DNA of 64,000 bases from an uncultured Bacteroidota bacterium. GTDB lineage: Bacteria; Bacteroidota; Bacteroidia; Chitinophagales; Chitinophagaceae. The position numbers were made by a program, and so were the translations under genes. Below are positions 61,067 to 64,000 of the stretch, piece by piece; position 1 is the first letter of the stretch, and every line of letters begins with the position of its first letter. The notes beneath the pieces were generated by a model, which made no database searches, was not told the DNA's origin, and saw only the letters and a list, made by a program, of their open reading frames with translations. Location: positions 62,001 to 126,000 of the forward strand of contig CAISPO010000018.1 in NCBI GenBank assembly GCA_903887415.1, read 5' to 3'.

Positions 61067-62419
61067 TCACTTCCCATAAACATAATAAAACGATAGCCGC
61101 CACACTACATCAGTTCCTTTTATACCCGAAACGCCAGGATTAAGGAGGTCATTGGCGGCATTCTGGGAAAGCGATGAATTGTAAGTGTTGAGCCACAGAT
61201 TGGGCATGAAATGTATATTCTTGTAGGGAGTAAAGTCTAATCCTGCAACAATGAACTGTTGCTTTGTGGTGGGGTCGTAAGGACCGGTAACGGCTGTATA
61301 GCTCTTCGTGTTTGGATCATTAACAATGGAGCTTAGGTTGCCGGTAGGGTCAAAATTGTCGTACCGGGCGAAATAGCCGAGCACAGCATTTCCTGCTGGG
61401 TTAGAAAGTATCCGGCCCCGTACAAAAAAGGTCCATGCAATGGCTGCTGAGGTCCGGTAATAAAGATTGCCGTCATCTTTGCCGACAACCCGCATGTCGC
61501 CCATTATCGTGTTGCGGAAACCTTCAAAGCCCACAGTGAGCAATTTTGTGTTCCATGCTGCAAAAAGCTTGGTCATGTTGCGGTCATGGTACCATGCGCC
61601 ATTAGGACTGGCCATGCCGGGTTTGACAGCCGGCACGTAAACGCCCCAGTTTAAACGTTCATAGTCCTGGTAGAGGTTGATGATAATTCTTTTGTTGAGA
61701 AACTTAGCATACACATTACCATAGAACCATTTGTTCGGATCTGATTCCGGTTTCGCCATAGACCCATTTCCGGCCATCAGGTTATACCCAAAGTTGCCAT
61801 TCCGATCAAACCAGCCTTGCAATGACGCACCCATATCATAGCAGGGCGTTCCGTAAATATCAGATATTGTTCGTTCAACAGAACGATATGCCCATACCTC
61901 CTCTGGTGTTTGGTCGTCACGCCCGGTCTTTCCATACGCAGGTGTATTTTGCATACCGATCACAAGGTCTGTACCTCGCCAGATATTCTTCCACCGAATG
62001 TTGGCATACTTGATAAAAGGCGAGAACTTGTTGTTCTGAAGCAGGTCACCTTGGGTAGCACTAAAGGGCGCGCCATAATCATTCTCAGACGATAGGGTGA
62101 ATTGTACGGAAAAGCGTTTACTTATTTCGTAGTCGAACCCAAGATAGATGCGCCGGAACTGGAAAAGGCTGGTATTTGCCGGAACCTCGCCATACTGGTT
62201 AGTGCCCCCGCGGTTCAGGATGTCCGCATTGGTTTTATAAGCAAAGTCGCCGAATGCGCAGCCCCACAATTGCCCGTGTGGCTTAAATTCTTCAACCGTA
62301 TCCGTGACCATAGAACTGGACCGGGCATTACCTTCCGCCATGGTCTGGCCGTGAATATGAGTGGTTGTAAACGAAAGAAATACGGTGTAAAAGGTGATTT
62401 GAATGAGCGGAAGTTTCAT
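61067..62419 (-). CDS. Phosphate-selective porin OprO/OprP-like protein
   Basis: 450 residues from ATG 62419 (MKLPLIQITFY); the frame upstream to 62485 is not needed. Signal peptide ends HIHGQ (about 23). Barrel features: QFRRIYLGFDYEISKRFSVQFTL, NIRWKNIWRGTDLVIGMQNTPAY and a closing DVVWRLSFYYVYGK with terminal aromatics. Family is of the Bacteroidota porin type; phosphate selectivity is not demonstrable. Its end overlaps almost directly with TauE (convergent, 1-bp gap). Confidence 0.82.
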   Translation of the reverse strand: MKLPLIQITFYTVFLSFTTTHIHGQTMAEGNARSSSMVTDTVEEFKPHGQLWGCAFGDFAYKTNADILNRGGTNQYGEVPANTSLFQFRRIYLGFDYEISKRFSVQFTLSSENDYGAPFSATQGDLLQNNKFSPFIKYANIRWKNIWRGTDLVIGMQNTPAYGKTGRDDQTPEEVWAYRSVERTISDIYGTPCYDMGASLQGWFDRNGNFGYNLMAGNGSMAKPESDPNKWFYGNVYAKFLNKRIIINLYQDYERLNWGVYVPAVKPGMASPNGAWYHDRNMTKLFAAWNTKLLTVGFEGFRNTIMGDMRVVGKDDGNLYYRTSAAIAWTFFVRGRILSNPAGNAVLGYFARYDNFDPTGNLSSIVNDPNTKSYTAVTGPYDPTTKQQFIVAGLDFTPYKNIHFMPNLWLNTYNSSLSQNAANDLLNPGVSGIKGTDVVWRLSFYYVYGK

Positions 62420-62570
62420 TTTTTTCTTTGCGTTTGTTGTTGTTTGTTTGGTCGCGTTTTGAAAAAACATACCACCAAAATACAAAATGCACTAAAATAA
62501 ACAACTTGAGGAGCGATTAGATCGGTTATGACAATAAGCGTTAATTTTATCGTTTCTAACAGGCTCGTTA

Positions 62571-62804
62571 ATGAAGATTTTGAGTTTTGGAATTGCAAGG
62601 GAAATAGTTAGTGGTCCGATTGAAATGTCACTTGATGGTGATGTATCTGTCGCCATGCTGCAAACAAAGCTTTCTGAGTTATACCCAGGACTTAGACAGT
62701 TGTCATCCTTTGTGATCGCAGTAAATGGTGAGTATGGTCAACCAGAGCGGATAGTTCGTAATGGTGATGAAATAGCCATAATACCTCCGGTTAGCGGAGG
62801 TTAA
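62571..62804 (+). CDS. moaD: Molybdopterin synthase sulfur carrier subunit
   Basis: 77 residues with the ubiquitin-like MoaD fold and the C-terminal Gly-Gly (IIPPVSGG) that carries the thiocarboxylate. KILSFGIAREIVSG is the opening strand. Donates sulfur to precursor Z in molybdopterin synthesis together with MoaE, encoded 14 bp downstream. Confidence 0.93.
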   Translation: MKILSFGIAREIVSGPIEMSLDGDVSVAMLQTKLSELYPGLRQLSSFVIAVNGEYGQPERIVRNGDEIAIIPPVSGG

Positions 62805-62818
62805 TTTCTTAAAAGCCA

Positions 62819-63235
62819 ATGATAGACATAAAAATATCATCAGAGCCATTAGATGTACAATCCTGTATAGCATGGGCTATGTCTCCGGAGTCTGGAGGCA
62901 TAGATGTTTTCATTGGTACGGTGCGTAATACAACAAAGGGTAAGCAAGTTGTGCGGCTTGAATTTGAAGCCTATGAAAGTATGGCGCTGAAAGAAATGGA
63001 GAAGATAGCTGCATATTCACTCGCAAAATGGCCCGTTCATAAGATACTTATACACCACCGTACGGGTGCACTTTCCGTAGGCGAGATACCCGTGATCATT
63101 GTAGTGTCTGCGGCCCATCGTGCTGCGGCATTCGATGCCTGCCGTTATGCGATAGACACGTTAAAGGAAACAGTACCGATCTGGAAGAAGGAAGTGTTTG
63201 AAGATGGTGAGCGCTGGGTTGCGGCTCACCCATAA
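62819..63235 (+). CDS. moaE: Molybdopterin synthase catalytic subunit
   Basis: 138 residues. FIGTVRNTTKGKQVVRLEFEAYESMALKEM and HHRTGALSVGEIPVIIVVSAAHRAAAFDACRYAID are MoaE signatures; the late VPIWKKEVFEDGERWV carries the catalytic Lys. Forms the heterotetramer with MoaD. Adjacent to a MobA-like gene, a molybdenum cofactor group. Confidence 0.96.
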   Translation: MIDIKISSEPLDVQSCIAWAMSPESGGIDVFIGTVRNTTKGKQVVRLEFEAYESMALKEMEKIAAYSLAKWPVHKILIHHRTGALSVGEIPVIIVVSAAHRAAAFDACRYAIDTLKETVPIWKKEVFEDGERWVAAHP

Positions 63236-63262
63236 ACCCCTAACCCCTAAAGGGGCTCAATC

Positions 63263-64000
63263 TTATTTTGTATTCCCATCATAGATGTAGCTTAATTCCC
63301 GGATATGCTCAATTTCAGTCTTGACATAGAAGGCGCAGGCTGTTTCTATATCCGGAAATATTTGTTCTTTAATGGTAATGCCATCCGATAGATAACAGAC
63401 GCAGCGGTTACTAATATACCAACCTGAGGAAGTCCTCTTGCCCTCAGACCATTGTATCCACATTCCAATTATTTCAGGGCGAACATGTATTATTTGTTTT
63501 ACTTCCTCTTCATTTATTTCGTTAGGGAATTGATAATAACCAGATTCTTTCAGTAAATCAAAAACCGATTTGTTTTCACTTTCGGAGAGTTTAGGAATAG
63601 ATAGTATTTTATTCAGGACCATATTCTTCGTTACTTTTTCCGCATCTTCAGGCGTATTGGCATTCATCAGCGCATCTGGGTTTGGCGCTTTCAGCATTTT
63701 TACCCGCTCATTATTTCTTATCAGTACCTTCCGCGGACAGGTGAAATCATTCGCGAGAAACGAAAGCAGAACTTCATATCCCGCAGGTTCCCAAATGGTG
63801 ATCAGCGGCTCTGGTAGCCCATCAAAAGGACTTTCAAAGGTTGTAGCGATTTTGGTTGTATCCCGGTTGTCAATAAGGTATTGCAGTGTAGCATTATCCA
63901 GCAGCGGCAGATCGCAGGCGGTAACGAGCCAGGCGACATCAGGATATGCTTTGAATGCCGAGAGTATGCCCGTCATTGGGCCTGAGCCGGTATAACTATC
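63263..64000 (-). CDS. MobA-like NTP transferase with extra C-terminal domain, 5' part beyond the window
   Basis: The frame is open to the right edge. The visible start, DSYTGSGPMTGILSAF, is the middle of a MobA/GT-A nucleotidyltransferase domain, and VAWLVTACDLPLL is its Mg-binding D-x-P block. After the transferase part (to about residue 130 of the visible frame) there is a region of about 110 residues (beginning LSESENKSVFDLLKESGYY) of unknown type. Probably forms the Mo-guanine dinucleotide cofactor or a cytidylyl variant. Convergent with moaE. Confidence 0.8.
   Translation of the reverse strand, partial: DSYTGSGPMTGILSAFKAYPDVAWLVTACDLPLLDNATLQYLIDNRDTTKIATTFESPFDGLPEPLITIWEPAGYEVLLSFLANDFTCPRKVLIRNNERVKMLKAPNPDALMNANTPEDAEKVTKNMVLNKILSIPKLSESENKSVFDLLKESGYYQFPNEINEEEVKQIIHVRPEIIGMWIQWSEGKRTSSGWYISNRCVCYLSDGITIKEQIFPDIETACAFYVKTEIEHIRELSYIYDGNTK

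Overview
The window comes from a Bacteroidota chromosome, most likely a member of the Chitinophagales. The lineage markers are a type III glutamine synthetase, a type IX secretion (T9SS) regulator PorX and a PorG-like barrel, proteins ending in T9SS sorting domains, DUF2480 and DUF3822 proteins, an exbB-exbD-exbD-tonB operon, YtxJ, and promoters of the TTTG-N17-20-TAnnTTTGC type. Most of the genes are housekeeping. No rRNA, tRNA, CRISPR array, transposase or phage module was found.

Layout. 1-8.65 kb (minus strand): a surface-glycan operon with an AlgX/AlgJ-like SGNH protein split by a frameshift, an MBOAT acyltransferase, a second SGNH protein, a YfhO-like remnant, and three tandem GT-C/TMTC-like membrane proteins; the last one runs off the left edge. 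8.7-11.7 kb: glnN and a phosphopantetheinyl transferase. 11.7-16.7 kb: a plastic segment with a GxxExxY gene between direct repeats, a T9SS-exported propeller protein, an antitoxin followed by a decayed toxin, and an M28 peptidase whose N-terminus is encoded by the same repeat family. 18.3-22.5 kb: DUF2480, PorX, a GNAT enzyme, PorG and two tiny paralogous proteins with striking inverted repeats. 22.7-23.9 kb: rpsF-rpsR-rplI with a structured leader. 24.0-25.1 kb: a minimal kinase-like protein and a YoeB-type toxin-antitoxin pair. 25.2-31.2 kb: thiolase, two tandem GT87-like proteins (the first frameshifted) and pckA. 31.3-38 kb: pyrE, a NUDIX protein, coaD, rsmD, a MATE exporter and YtxJ. 38-43.1 kb (minus): envelope and secreted proteins, two of whose promoters share a 26-bp box. 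43.2-45.2 kb: asnS, with the relic tail of a second asnS, and a half-size TauE. 45.6-48.9 kb: the TonB energising complex. 50.4-56.3 kb: an RND efflux operon. 57.8-62.4 kb: an amino-acid permease, a heptose-phosphate kinase, TauE/SafE and a porin. 62.6-64 kb: moaD, moaE and a MobA-like gene cut by the right edge.

The more unusual content lies in mobile or repeat-derived DNA and gene decay. The points are the repeat-gene-repeat GxxExxY cassette, a dispersed repeat that supplies stop codons and C-termini to several genes, a shared promoter box, a frameshift located exactly at an A AAA AAC slippery heptamer, a gene-displacement scar behind asnS, and the two-gene micro-locus at 22 kb. No clearly new multi-gene defence or biosynthetic system was identified.
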